NCBI GenBank assembly: GCA_022821985.1
Contig: JAJECP010000024.1
Location: forward strand, 62,001-126,000
Source of the DNA: Acidimicrobiia bacterium
GTDB taxonomy: Bacteria; Actinomycetota; Acidimicrobiia; Acidimicrobiales; Poriferisodalaceae
Direction: 5' to 3'
DNA length: 64,000 nucleotides
Shown here: positions 51,543 to 60,829 of the stretch, piece by piece
How positions within the stretch are numbered: position 1 is the stretch's first letter
Layout: each line of letters starts with the position of its first letter
Program-made: the position numbers and the translations under genes
The notes under the pieces: generated by a model
The model's database searches: none
Seen by the model: the letters and a program-made list of their open reading frames with translations, nothing else
Told to the model about the DNA's origin: nothing

Positions 51543-51596
51543 GAGCGATGCTTGGGGTCAGCTCCGCAGACTGCGCCAATACACGTGCAGGCAGCA

Positions 51597-52949
51597 TCAC
51601 CGAAGCGGCACCTCGGATTGGCCGGAACCATTGCGACCCCAGCACACCATGGCGCCGTCGGTACGTAATCCGCATGAGTGCCAGAAACCGGCCGACACAC
51701 TGGTGAATGCCCCTGACGGAGCGTCAGCTTCGCCGTCAGCGTTGTAGCCCCAGCACTGAACTCGCTCGTCGGTCCGCAGGGCACATGTGTGCGCGCCGCC
51801 TGCCGACACAGCTTTGAATTGACCTGAGGGAGCTACAGCACGTCCGTCGTTGCCGGAACCGTTGTAGCCCCAGCAATGCAGAGCCTCGCTCTGCCGCAGT
51901 GCACAAGTGTGGTTCCCGCTCCCGGAGATCGCGGTGAACCGGCCGGGAGGCTCGTCGGTCTCGCCGTGTATGCCGCCACCCCAGCAGTTCACGGTGCCGT
52001 CCACTGACAATGCGCAAGAGTGGCCGGTGCCAGCGACGACGGCTGCGTATTCACCGCTAGGTGTCTCGGCGGTCAGGGAAGCATCGCCCCAGCATTCGAG
52101 AGTCCCATCGGTCCGTACGGCACAAGAATGACGCCAACTGCCAGCAGACACGGAGGCAAAGGTGCCCTTCGGGGCACTCGCCTTACCGGCCGTGTTGCTG
52201 CCCCAACACTGAACCTCACGACTTGTACTCACAGCACACGAATGGTCCAAGCCCGTCGAGACCGCTATGAACTGGCCCGCAGGTGGGTCGGTCTTGCCAA
52301 CGCTGCTATCTCCCCAACATTGGAGAGTCCGGTCAGTCCGCAAAGCGCAAGTGTGATTCCACCCTGCGGAAACTGCGCTGAACGAGGCGAACTGCCCAGG
52401 CTCTGTGCTCTCGGGCAGGCTCGCGGCGCGTTCTCCGATCGCCGCGGCCGTCAGCCAGCGGTCAGTGCCGCTCACGCGTTCCACGGTTCGAGCAGCAAGC
52501 TTGGAGTTAGGAACCGCCGCGGTGCCGCCGACCACATACACGGTGCCGACCGAGGCTGTGAGTCGCGCCCGTTGCGTTGCGGGCATCGACTCGCCGCGAT
52601 GGCCTGCCAAGATCACGCAGTTGGTGCCAAGCGCAGCGGCCAATGTGACTGCGCTGTACAGATCAGGCTGCGCGCGAGAGTCCGATGCCGCTACTACTGC
52701 GACCTCACCGGCACAATCCGATTCGGTCCACGGCTCCGATCCCAATGTGAATGCGTCAGTGCGCGGCTGCGCTCCGGAAGCCGGCACACCAATCACGAGT
52801 GCCATGAGCGTGACGGCTACCAGTGCCGCGGACCACCCGCGTCGGACTCGATGATCGGCGTTTCTCGACTGGGTGGACGAACGGGCCAATGGGGACGGGA
52901 ACAATCGCATATCGATGAACACGGTAACCCTGCTCATGTGCCTGGCCAC
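51597..52949 (-). CDS. Secreted protein with CWB2-type region and RCC1-like repeats
   Basis: A 450-residue exported protein. After a basic start and hydrophobic signal (SAALVAVTLMALVIGVPASG), residues 80-170 resemble a cell-wall-binding repeat 2 unit (VYVVGGTAAVPNSKLA, VERVSGTDRWLTAAAI). About seven repeats follow, each with HTCALRTD and a CWG turn, forming an RCC1-like propeller with paired Cys. GTG at 52949 has AGGAG upstream. Probably surface-attached; ligand unknown. The 236 bases between this gene and tpiA hold nothing else that I can support. Confidence 0.82.
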   Translation of the reverse strand: MARHMSRVTVFIDMRLFPSPLARSSTQSRNADHRVRRGWSAALVAVTLMALVIGVPASGAQPRTDAFTLGSEPWTESDCAGEVAVVAASDSRAQPDLYSAVTLAAALGTNCVILAGHRGESMPATQRARLTASVGTVYVVGGTAAVPNSKLAARTVERVSGTDRWLTAAAIGERAASLPESTEPGQFASFSAVSAGWNHTCALRTDRTLQCWGDSSVGKTDPPAGQFIAVSTGLDHSCAVSTSREVQCWGSNTAGKASAPKGTFASVSAGSWRHSCAVRTDGTLECWGDASLTAETPSGEYAAVVAGTGHSCALSVDGTVNCWGGGIHGETDEPPGRFTAISGSGNHTCALRQSEALHCWGYNGSGNDGRAVAPSGQFKAVSAGGAHTCALRTDERVQCWGYNADGEADAPSGAFTSVSAGFWHSCGLRTDGAMVCWGRNGSGQSEVPLR

Positions 52950-53185
52950 CGGGTCGCTCCTGAGCGATGCCGATCACGCAGTCCCTAACCCGCCCACAGA
53001 GAACGGCTTCACTCCCGGCTGCCGAGGCACCACGTTCCCTTGGAGTCGCGGGGCCGTCAGCACGAGAGGGCATTGCCCCGAGTTGGCAGATACCACTGCG
53101 GCCAGCGCGCAGCCTCTGCCTCGCGAGCGCCACAGCGTCCCTGGCCCAGACGACTGCCGTTGCCTAGGCCTGACCCATCGGCAGT

Positions 53186-53959
53186 TCAGGGTCGAAGCGC
53201 GGATTGGACTATGCGGGCGAACTGGACAGGGTCGAGGGAGGCGCCGCCGACGAGGGCGCCGTCGATGTCAGTCTGCGCTAGGAGTTCGGGCGCATTGGCG
53301 AGCTTGACTGAGCCGCCGTACTGGATGCGGACCTGCTCGCCGGTTCCCCGGCGCATGCCGTCGACAACGCCACGGACGGCTGCGCACATCTCCTGCGCGT
53401 CGTCAGGAGATGCGTTGCGTCCGGTGCCGATGGCCCAGACGGGCTCGTAGGCCACCACCAGCGTCTCGAAGTGGGCCTTGGCGAGCTTGGCGAGACTGCC
53501 TCGCAGCTGCGTGCTGACGACATCGACCGCCTGTCCGGCTTCGCGTTCGGCAAGCGTCTCGCCGACGCAGACGATCGGCGTCATGCCAGCTTTGGCCACG
53601 GCCGCCGCTTTGGCGGCGATGAACTCATCGGTCTCGCCGAATAGCGCCCGACGCTCACTGTGGCCGACGATGACGTAGCTCACGTCGAGCTTGGCCAGCA
53701 TTGCTGGCGAAACCTCGCCGGTGAAGGCACCCTGGCCCTGGTCGTGGCAGTTCTGCGCGCCCAGCTTGAACTCCAAGCGGTCCGCGTCGATGACCGTCTG
53801 GCAGCTCCGCAGATCGACAAAGGGCGGGTGCAGGCTCACCTCCACCTGGTCGTAGCGGTGGCGGGCCAATTCGTAGCTGAGCTTCTGGCAGAGCTGGATG
53901 GCCTCCAGGTGATTGAGGTGCATCTTCCAGTTACCCGAGATCAGAGGCGTTCGGCTCAT
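53186..53959 (-). CDS. tpiA: Triosephosphate isomerase
   Basis: A 257-residue glycolytic enzyme interconverting dihydroxyacetone phosphate and glyceraldehyde 3-phosphate. Catalytic residues are visible: Lys in SGNWKMHLN, His in YVIVGHSERR, Glu in VVAYEPVWAIGTG, and the phosphate loop IQYGGSVK. It ends the gap-pgk-tpiA series. Its ATG overlaps the stop of a 24-codon ORF whose beginning copies its own. Confidence 0.96.
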   Translation of the reverse strand: MSRTPLISGNWKMHLNHLEAIQLCQKLSYELARHRYDQVEVSLHPPFVDLRSCQTVIDADRLEFKLGAQNCHDQGQGAFTGEVSPAMLAKLDVSYVIVGHSERRALFGETDEFIAAKAAAVAKAGMTPIVCVGETLAEREAGQAVDVVSTQLRGSLAKLAKAHFETLVVAYEPVWAIGTGRNASPDDAQEMCAAVRGVVDGMRRGTGEQVRIQYGGSVKLANAPELLAQTDIDGALVGGASLDPVQFARIVQSALRP

Positions 53960-54030
53960 CGTCTACCCCCATTTCTCATTGGCCCGCCGAAGCGGCGGGT
54001 CGTACCCGAAACCAGTGGCGTTCGGTTCAT
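53956..54030 (-). CDS. 24-codon leader ORF copying the TpiA N-terminus
   Basis: This short ORF begins MNRTPLVSG, against MSRTPLISG of TpiA, and its first 28 bases match the tpiA start at 24 positions. It then diverges and encodes TTRRFGGPMRNGGRR before stopping in the ATGA that starts tpiA. GGGGAGAG stands at good distance before its ATG, so it can be translated and would couple pgk to tpiA. It may be a remnant of a tandem 5' duplication kept as a leader, or a functionless scar. Confidence 0.5.
   Translation of the reverse strand: MNRTPLVSGTTRRFGGPMRNGGRR
53983..53999 (-). promoter_or_regulatory. Hairpin within the tpiA leader ORF
   Basis: CCCGCCG-CTT-CGGCGGG on the minus strand forms a 7-bp GC stem with a tight loop, about 25 bases before the tpiA start. 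A ribosome translating the leader ORF would open it, which suggests coupling of leader and tpiA translation. Confidence 0.5.
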
Positions 54031-54050
54031 CGTTGCTCTCCCCGACTGGC

Positions 54051-55238
54051 TCACCGCTGCGGCGAGTCTCGCAGGGCGGCGAGCCCGGGCAGATCGCCGT
54101 GCTCGATGAGCTCGAGGCCCGCCCCTCCCCCGGTCGAGATGTGATCCATGTAGGGCGCCAGCCCGAATTGGGCCACTGCCGCGGCGCTGTCTCCGCCGCC
54201 GACCACGGTGAACGCGCGGGAATCCGCCATCGACTGGGCCACCGCGCGGGTTCCCGCGGCGAATCGCTCGTCTTCGAACAGGCCCATCGGGCCGTTCCAG
54301 AACACCGTTCGGGCTCCTGCAATCACATCGTCGAACTCGGCCGCTGAGCCGGGGCCGATGTCGAGGCCGCGGCAGCCGTCGGGCAGGCTGCGGCCCATCT
54401 GGCGCACCGTCCCGCCGGCATCGAGGGCGGTGATGTCGTTGGGCAGAACGATTCTGGCGCCGCTCCCGAGCAGGCGTTCGCAGGTCTCGATGAAGTCGGG
54501 CTCGCACAGCGAGTCACCGATCGGGTGACCCAATGCGGCCAAGAAGGTGAAACACATGCCGCCGCCGATGACCAGCGTGTCGACAACGTCCAGCAGCGCT
54601 TCAACTACGCCGAGCTTGTCACTCACCTTGGCGCCGCCGAGCACGGCCGCAAACGGCCGCTTGGCGTCGGTGCGCAGGCCGCCGAGCACGTCGGCTTCCC
54701 GTTGCAGCAGTCGGCCCGCGGCGCTCGGCAGGCGCTGCGGCGGTCCCACGATGGAGGCGTGCGCCCGATGGCTCGCACCGAAGGCGTCGTTCACGTAGCC
54801 GTCGAACGCAACCACATCTGTACCCGCTGGTGAACCGCCGAACGGGACAGGGAGGCCGCCGGAGACAAGCGCCTCCACGAAGGCCGGATCGTTGGACGTC
54901 TCTCCCGGGCTGAAGCGGAGGTTCTCGGCCAGCGCGACGCCGGGGGCCAGCTCCGCAAGACGTTCCGCCGCAGGGGCCAGTGAGTACCGCTCATCCGGGA
55001 CGCCTGACGGCCGACCCAGGTGCGAGCAGGCGGTGACGGAAGCTCCGCGCTCCGTCAGCCAGCGCAAGGTCGGCAATGCCGCCCGGATGCGCAAGTCGTC
55101 CGCGATCTCTGGCCGACCGTCCCCGCCGTCACGCAACGGAACATTGAAGTCGCACCGAACCAGGATGCGCCGGCCGTCGAGACCGCCGAGCCGCAGCTCG
55201 AGGTCCTCCAGCGCCGGCAGGCTGCCGGCGCTGCTCAT
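54051..55238 (-). CDS. pgk: Phosphoglycerate kinase
   Basis: A 395-residue enzyme transferring phosphate from 1,3-bisphosphoglycerate to ADP. Signature RRILVRCDFNVPLRDG, the substrate segment CSHLGRPSG, the nucleotide-side AVLGGAKVSDKLGVVEAL and VVGGGDSAAA are all present. The ATG at 55238 overlaps the gap stop by four bases (ATGA), so the longer frame is rejected. Confidence 0.96.
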   Translation of the reverse strand: MSSAGSLPALEDLELRLGGLDGRRILVRCDFNVPLRDGGDGRPEIADDLRIRAALPTLRWLTERGASVTACSHLGRPSGVPDERYSLAPAAERLAELAPGVALAENLRFSPGETSNDPAFVEALVSGGLPVPFGGSPAGTDVVAFDGYVNDAFGASHRAHASIVGPPQRLPSAAGRLLQREADVLGGLRTDAKRPFAAVLGGAKVSDKLGVVEALLDVVDTLVIGGGMCFTFLAALGHPIGDSLCEPDFIETCERLLGSGARIVLPNDITALDAGGTVRQMGRSLPDGCRGLDIGPGSAAEFDDVIAGARTVFWNGPMGLFEDERFAAGTRAVAQSMADSRAFTVVGGGDSAAAVAQFGLAPYMDHISTGGGAGLELIEHGDLPGLAALRDSPQR

Positions 55239-56239
55239 CGGTTGCAGGTGATGCCCACGAGGTCCACCAGCCGGTTCGAGTAGCCCCACTCGTTGTCGTA
55301 CCAGCCGAGCACCTTGACCATGCTGCCCATCGCCATGGTCAGACCGGCGTCGAACACGCAGCTCGCCGGGTTGCCCACGATGTCACTGCTCACGAGCGGG
55401 TCTTCGGAATAGTCCAGAACGCCGGCCAGCGGACCGCTGGCCGCAGCGGCAGCGAATGCCTCGTTCACCTCGTCGACGCTGGGGCTGGCGTCCAGCGTCG
55501 CCGTGAAGTCGGTGATCGAGCCGTCGGGGATCGGCACCCGCAGCGAGGTGCCGTCGAGCTTGCCGTCCATCGCCTGCAGCACCAGCCCTGTCGCCCGGGC
55601 GGCACCGGTCGAGGTGGGGATGATGTTCACGGCCGCCGCGCGGGCCCGGCGCAGGTCGCCGTGCGGCCCGTCCACCAGCGACTGATCGCCGGTGTAGGCG
55701 TGGATGGTGGTCATGAGGCCCTGCTGCACGCCGAAGGCTTGGTCGAGCACCTGCACCATGGGCACGAAGCAGTTCGTCGTGCAGCTCGCGTTCGAAACCA
55801 CCTTGTGCGCTTCGGGGTCGAAGTCGGCGTCGTTCACCCCCACCACAAATGTGGCGTCGGCACCGGACGCAGGTGCCGACACGATCACGAGCGGTGCGCC
55901 CGCGTCGAGGTGCATCGACGCCTTGTCACGGGAGGTGAAGATGCCGGTCGATTCCACAACGACGTCGACGCCGTAGTCACCCCAGGGCAGATCGGCCGGG
56001 TTGCGCTCTGACAGCACCGGCAGCACTGTGCCGTCGATCGAGATGCCGCCCTCGACTGCAGCGATGTCGTGCGGCAGGTTGCCGAGCACCGAGTCGTACT
56101 TGAGCAGGTGGGCCATGGTGGCGGTGTCGCCGAGATCATTCACCGCCACGATCTCGATGTCGCTGCCGGGGCGGTCGGCCGCCCGGTAGAAGTTGCGCCC
56201 GATCCGGCCGAAACCGTTGACGCCCACGCGCACGCTCAT
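55235..56239 (-). CDS. gap: Glyceraldehyde-3-phosphate dehydrogenase
   Basis: A 334-residue NAD-dependent dehydrogenase. It has the NAD motif VGVNGFGRIGRNFYRA, the catalytic Cys in SNASCTTNC, the partner His in TIHAYTGDQ and a conserved C-terminal WYDNEWGYSNRL. It is the first of three overlapping glycolytic genes. In most actinobacteria whiA and yvcK stand between rapZ and this gene; here the gap is only 89 bases. Confidence 0.97.
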   Translation of the reverse strand: MSVRVGVNGFGRIGRNFYRAADRPGSDIEIVAVNDLGDTATMAHLLKYDSVLGNLPHDIAAVEGGISIDGTVLPVLSERNPADLPWGDYGVDVVVESTGIFTSRDKASMHLDAGAPLVIVSAPASGADATFVVGVNDADFDPEAHKVVSNASCTTNCFVPMVQVLDQAFGVQQGLMTTIHAYTGDQSLVDGPHGDLRRARAAAVNIIPTSTGAARATGLVLQAMDGKLDGTSLRVPIPDGSITDFTATLDASPSVDEVNEAFAAAAASGPLAGVLDYSEDPLVSSDIVGNPASCVFDAGLTMAMGSMVKVLGWYDNEWGYSNRLVDLVGITCNR

Positions 56240-56328
56240 CTGCTGCTGTCCTCTTCGCTCTGCGGGCCTGGCGGGCTGCCTGCACCCCGGCCCATTCCGT
56301 CGCTAGCTGTCTAGCGGGCAAATGGTGG

Positions 56329-57243
56329 CTAGCGGGCGATGTCGCGGTGGCGGCAGTGCAGATCGTGGCCCGCCTGGGCGAGCAACCGCGTCACTGCCTC
56401 GGCAATCGCCACGCTCCTGTGACGTCCGCCCGTGCAACCCAGCGCAATCGTCAGGTACGACTTGCCCTCGGTCCGATAGGAGGGCAGCAGCGATTCGAGC
56501 AACGGCATCAAATGCTCAAGGAACGTGCCGGTCGCCGGCTGGCCGAGCACCCATTCGCTCACTCCGGGATGCAGACCGGTGAATGGCCGCAGCTCGGGCA
56601 CCCAATGCGGGTTGGGGAGGAAGCGGCAGTCGAATACCAAGTCGGCCTCACGCGGCACACCGTGCTTGTAGCCGAACGACATGACTGCGGTGCGCATCTG
56701 CGGCTCGTCACCGGTTGACCCGAACTCGTCGTGCACCCGGTCCCGCAACTCGTGAACGTTCAAGTCGCCCGTGTCAATGACGACATCGGCCGTTTCTCGC
56801 ACATCAGCCAGCAGCTCCCGCTCCAGTTCGATGGCGTCGATAACCGACTCCGCCACTGGTTCCGCCATTACCTGCTCGGGGGTATCGGCGATAGCCGGCT
56901 GATCGCCTGTGTGCAACGGGTGCCGCCGGCGGGTGTCGTCGTAACGCCGCACCAGCACGTCGGTGGGAGCATCCAGGTAGACGACGCGCACCGCGGCATT
57001 GAGCTCGCGCAGCTGCGAGATCGCCGTCACTAGATCCTCCCGGTACTCCCGGGTGCCCGCCACCAACGCCACGCGGCGCAGCCGGGCACCAGGCCGAGCC
57101 ACCATGTCGGCCACATCGCCGATGAGGTGCGGCGGCAAGTTGTCGATGACAAACCAGCCGAGATCCTCGAGCGCGTTCGCGGCAGTCGAGCGGCCGGCGC
57201 CAGACAGACCCGCGACGATCACGAACTCAGGCCCTCCAGCCAT
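56329..57243 (-). CDS. rapZ: RNase adapter protein / nucleotide-binding protein RapZ
   Basis: A 304-residue RapZ/YvcJ protein. The P-loop reads GLSGAGRST (Arg in the place of Lys, as is usual in actinobacteria), followed by ALEDLGWFVIDNLPP. The C-terminal half has MSFGYKHGVPREADLVFDCRFLPNP and IALGCTGGRHRSVAIAE, the phosphate- or metabolite-sensing site. In E. coli RapZ controls GlmS through small RNAs; in actinobacteria its role is less clear. It lies 27 bases after uvrC. Confidence 0.94.
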   Translation of the reverse strand: MAGGPEFVIVAGLSGAGRSTAANALEDLGWFVIDNLPPHLIGDVADMVARPGARLRRVALVAGTREYREDLVTAISQLRELNAAVRVVYLDAPTDVLVRRYDDTRRRHPLHTGDQPAIADTPEQVMAEPVAESVIDAIELERELLADVRETADVVIDTGDLNVHELRDRVHDEFGSTGDEPQMRTAVMSFGYKHGVPREADLVFDCRFLPNPHWVPELRPFTGLHPGVSEWVLGQPATGTFLEHLMPLLESLLPSYRTEGKSYLTIALGCTGGRHRSVAIAEAVTRLLAQAGHDLHCRHRDIAR

Positions 57244-57270
57244 GCGACTGAGGGTAGAGGGCGCTGCCTG

Positions 57271-59127
57271 CTAGCTCGGGTGCGTTGCGGCGTACACGTT
57301 CTCTGCCACGGTGTCGGGCAGCCAACTCAGCGCCCGCAAGTCGTCGAGCGAGGCCGACTTGACCGCGCCGACGCTGCCGAGCTCGCGCACAAGCCGCGCT
57401 CGCCGCTTGTCGCCCAGCCCGGCGATGCCGTCGAGCACTCCCCGCTTCATGGCCTTGCTGCGCAGCCTGCGGTGGTACGACACGGCGAAACGGTGGCTCT
57501 CGTCGCGCACTCGCTGCAGCAGGTACAGCGCTTCGGACTGGCGAGGTATGCGCACCGCCTCTGAGCGGCCCGGCACGAACACCTCCTCGAACTGTTTGGC
57601 GAGGGCGCACACCGGGATCTGCTCGCGGAGCCCCAGCTCGTCGAGCACCGCAGCCGCCACGCCGAGCTGCCCCTTGCCGCCGTCCACCACCAAGAGCTGG
57701 GGCGGGTAGGCGAAGCGGCCCTGCTCGGATGCCGGCAGGTCACGCTCGGCCAGGTATTTCCGCAGCCGCCGGCGCAGCACCTCATCCATGGCCGCGTAGT
57801 CATCGTTGCCATCGACGTTGCGAAGCCGGAAGTGCCGGTACTCGCTGCGGCGCGGCAGGCCGTCCTCGAGCACCACCATCGAGCCGACGTAGTTGGTTCC
57901 CTGCAGGTGACTCATGTCGTAGCACTCGATGCGCAGCGGCGGCTGTGGCAGCTCCAAGTGCTCGGCCAGCTCGTTCAGCGCCCGGGCCCGGCTGTTGTGG
58001 TCGCTGCCGCGACGCATCCGGTGCCGTGCGAGCGATTCGCGTGCGTTGTGCCGTGCCGTGTCCATCAGCGCGCGCTTGTCGCCCCGCTGAGGGATGCGCA
58101 GCGTCACCCTGGAACCACGCTGCTCGCTCAGCCATTGCTCGTACAGCGCTGCGTCCGACGGCAGTTCCGGAACGAGCACGAGCTTGGGCCATCCCAGCGG
58201 GTTCTCCTCGTGATACAGCCCCGAGAGCACACGGGAGACCAGCTGCGGGCCGTCGAGTGCCTCCACCTTGTCCACGACGAACCCTCGCTGGCCCATCACC
58301 CGCCCCTTGCGCACGAAGAACAGTTGGACGGCCGCTTCCAACTCGTCGTCGCTGATGCCGATCACGTCGAAGTCCTCGTTGCGGGTCCCAGCGAGCTGCT
58401 GTTTCTCGATGGCACGCCGGACGCTGGCGAGCCGATCCCGCAGCCGGGCCGCCAGCTCGAACTCGAGCTCGGTCGACGCATCGGCCATGCGCTGGGTGAG
58501 ATCGTTGACGATCGCGTCGGTATCGCCTTCGAGGAAGCGCACCAGTTCTCTGACGAGCCGGTCATATTCGTCGCGCCCGATCTCTCCCACGCACGGCCCT
58601 GCGCACTGCTCGATGTGGTACAGCAGGCACGGCCGGCCGAGCCGCTGGTGGGTGGCCAGCTTGTTGTCGCTGCATGTGCGGATCGGGAATGTCCGCAGCA
58701 GCAGGTCGAGCGTCTCGCGGATGGCGTAGGCGTGCCCGTAGGGCCCGAAGTACCGGTTGCCGCGTTTGCGCCGCCCGCGCATGACCATGGCGCGCGGCCA
58801 CTCGTCGAGCAGGGTCACCGCCAGAAACGGGTACGACTTGTCGTCACGCAGCCTGACGTTGAAGCGCGGCTGGTGCCGCTGGATGAGGCTGTACTCGAGC
58901 ATGAGCGCCTCGACCTCGGTCGATACTTCGATCCAGTCGACAGACGCGGCCGAGGCGACCATCTGTGCGGTGCGCAGCGGCAGGCCGGCGGGATCGCCGA
59001 AGTAGCTGTTCAGGCGGGATCGAAGGCTCTTCGCCTTGCCCACGTAAATGATCCGCCCGTCCGCGTCCAGGAATTGATAGCTGCCCGGCGTATCCGGTAC
59101 TGATCCCCCCTCAGGGCGCAGACCCAC
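57271..59127 (-). CDS. uvrC: Excinuclease ABC subunit C
   Basis: A 618-residue nuclease making both incisions in nucleotide excision repair. Domains in order: GIY-YIG (PGSYQFLDADGRIIYVGKAKSLRSRL around residues 15-40), a Cys-rich link (TCSDNKL, CLLYHIEQCAGPCVG), UVR helix (DASTELEFELAARLRD), RNase-H-like domain (IECYDMSHLQGTNYVGSMVV, LLVVDGGKGQL, with Asp residues) and tandem helix-hairpin-helix (GIAGLGDKRRARLVRELGS). The start at 59127 is accepted since GIY-YIG begins soon after. Confidence 0.96.
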   Translation of the reverse strand: MGLRPEGGSVPDTPGSYQFLDADGRIIYVGKAKSLRSRLNSYFGDPAGLPLRTAQMVASAASVDWIEVSTEVEALMLEYSLIQRHQPRFNVRLRDDKSYPFLAVTLLDEWPRAMVMRGRRKRGNRYFGPYGHAYAIRETLDLLLRTFPIRTCSDNKLATHQRLGRPCLLYHIEQCAGPCVGEIGRDEYDRLVRELVRFLEGDTDAIVNDLTQRMADASTELEFELAARLRDRLASVRRAIEKQQLAGTRNEDFDVIGISDDELEAAVQLFFVRKGRVMGQRGFVVDKVEALDGPQLVSRVLSGLYHEENPLGWPKLVLVPELPSDAALYEQWLSEQRGSRVTLRIPQRGDKRALMDTARHNARESLARHRMRRGSDHNSRARALNELAEHLELPQPPLRIECYDMSHLQGTNYVGSMVVLEDGLPRRSEYRHFRLRNVDGNDDYAAMDEVLRRRLRKYLAERDLPASEQGRFAYPPQLLVVDGGKGQLGVAAAVLDELGLREQIPVCALAKQFEEVFVPGRSEAVRIPRQSEALYLLQRVRDESHRFAVSYHRRLRSKAMKRGVLDGIAGLGDKRRARLVRELGSVGAVKSASLDDLRALSWLPDTVAENVYAATHPS

Positions 59128-59291
59128 GCTCGCAGGTTATGAGGGAGACATGGGTTGGTGGATACCGCGAAGGTGTGTAGTAGGTTTCGCCGACGTAGAG
59201 CCTGAACTTTGGCGTGTCGGATCGGGCATGCCTGAGGACGGGTGCGATGCGGTACTTCCGCATCTCGTAGCTGCGCAGGAGGCTGCACAAT

Positions 59292-59627
59292 ATGGAACTC
59301 GCACAGGAGCGGGATGCAGGCACGAACGTGATCAGGCCCGCAGGCCGGGTGGACGGATCGAACTCCGCCGATTTTCACGAGTCGCTCATGGCTGCTCTTT
59401 CGGGCGATGACAACCGCGTCATCCTCGACATGGGCGGCATCGACTACATCAGCAGCGCCGGCCTGCGTGTCTTGTTACTGCTCGCTCAGCACCTGGGCGG
59501 CAGCGCGACGCCGTTCGCCGTCTGCTCGCTCGCAGCCTCGGTCGACGAAGTGTTCCGCATCAGCGGCTTCAATCAGATCATCACGGTGTTCGGAACGCTC
59601 GACGAGGCGAAGGCACAGCTGGCGTAG
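59292..59627 (+). CDS. STAS-domain anti-sigma factor antagonist
   Basis: A 111-residue STAS protein like SpoIIAA/RsbV. The phosphorylation loop is GGIDYISSAGLRVLLLL, with Ser54-Ser55 as the likely kinase target. In partner switching the unphosphorylated form frees a sigma factor or other target by binding the kinase. AGGAGG precedes the ATG. First gene of the signalling operon. Confidence 0.92.
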   Translation: MELAQERDAGTNVIRPAGRVDGSNSADFHESLMAALSGDDNRVILDMGGIDYISSAGLRVLLLLAQHLGGSATPFAVCSLAASVDEVFRISGFNQIITVFGTLDEAKAQLA

Positions 59628-59635
59628 CCGCGCCC

Positions 59636-60811
59636 ATGTCCCAGCCTTGGCGCATCCTCGTCGTTGACGACGAGCCCGATCTCGAGCCGCTCGTCCTGCA
59701 ACGGATGCGGAGACACATCCGCAGCGGCAAGTACGAATTCGAGTTCGCCGGCAACGGCTTGGAGGCGCTCGAGAAGCTGCGAGCCGACGACAGCATCGAC
59801 TTGGTGCTGTCCGACATCAACATGCCGCAGATGGACGGGCTGACGCTGCTGTCCCAGCTCGGCTCGCTCAATCAGGACTTGCGGGCGGTGATCATCTCTG
59901 CCTACGGCGACATGGGCAACATCCGCACGGCCATGAACCGGGGCGCATTCGACTTTGTCACGAAGCCGGTCGACTTCGACGATCTGCAGATCACGATCGA
60001 GCGCACAGTGGAGCATCTCCGGCAGTGGCGGGAGGCCACGGCATCGCGCGACAAGCTGGTCACGCTCCAGAACGAACTCGACATCGCCACCAACGTGCAG
60101 CAGTCGATCCTGCCGTCCGACTTCCCGGCGACGCAGGCCTACGGGATCAGCGCCAACATGGTTGCGGCACGCAACGTCGGCGGCGACTTCTACGACTACG
60201 TCGGCGCTCCGGACGACCGGATGTTCGCGACAGTGGCCGACGTGTCCGACAAGGGCATCCCCGCAGCACTGTTCATGATGTCGAGCCGGACTGCCCTCAA
60301 GGGCGCTGCCATCGGCACCGGTTCGCCTCGCGAAGCCCTCATCGAAGCGAACCGGGTACTCCAGGCCGACAATCCGACGCTCATGTTCGTCACCGTGATC
60401 ATGGCGGTCTACGACCCTCACAGCGGCCAGGTGACGTACTCGAGCGCAGGTCACGATCCGCCGGTCGTCGTCCACGCCGACGGAAGCGCAGAGCGCTTGC
60501 CCGCAATGGGGGGCATCGCCTTGGGCATAGCGCCCGAGGACATCTTCGTGATGAACCTGAAGGAGCACACCTTCACGCTCGGCCCGGGCGAAACGCTCAT
60601 CCTGTACACCGACGGCGTCAGCGAGGCCATGAACGTGGAGCACGAGGAGTACGGAACTGCCCGGCTCCTGGAGCTGTTCGCTGGCAGCCCGCCGAAGAGC
60701 GCCGACGAAGCGGTGACCGCTGTGTTCGATGCCGTGGCCGAGTTCGCCGGCGAAGCGCCGGCATCGGACGACATCACATGCTTGGCTCTGCATCGGGATG
60801 CTGCGCCGTGA
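59636..60811 (+). CDS. Response regulator fused to PP2C (RsbU-type) phosphatase
   Basis: A 391-residue two-domain protein. Residues 1-125 are a receiver with acidic pocket VVDDEP, phospho-acceptor Asp60 in LSDINMPQMDG and Lys in FVTKPVDF. A coiled-coil linker (about 125-160) leads to a PP2C domain with NVGGDFYDYV, VADVSDKGIPAAL and ASDDITCLAL supplying the metal Asp residues. Phosphorylation by a histidine kinase probably turns on dephosphorylation of the STAS protein encoded eight bases upstream. Confidence 0.94.
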   Translation: MSQPWRILVVDDEPDLEPLVLQRMRRHIRSGKYEFEFAGNGLEALEKLRADDSIDLVLSDINMPQMDGLTLLSQLGSLNQDLRAVIISAYGDMGNIRTAMNRGAFDFVTKPVDFDDLQITIERTVEHLRQWREATASRDKLVTLQNELDIATNVQQSILPSDFPATQAYGISANMVAARNVGGDFYDYVGAPDDRMFATVADVSDKGIPAALFMMSSRTALKGAAIGTGSPREALIEANRVLQADNPTLMFVTVIMAVYDPHSGQVTYSSAGHDPPVVVHADGSAERLPAMGGIALGIAPEDIFVMNLKEHTFTLGPGETLILYTDGVSEAMNVEHEEYGTARLLELFAGSPPKSADEAVTAVFDAVAEFAGEAPASDDITCLALHRDAAP

Positions 60812-60829
60812 AGTTACGGAGTACCTGAC

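Noticed and set aside
51600-52400. Direct DNA repeats
   Set aside because: They are coding repeats of the RCC1-like propeller with diverged bases.
52950-53185. A small gene such as secG after tpiA
   Set aside because: No frame with two membrane helices is present, and a clear secG lies at 40556.
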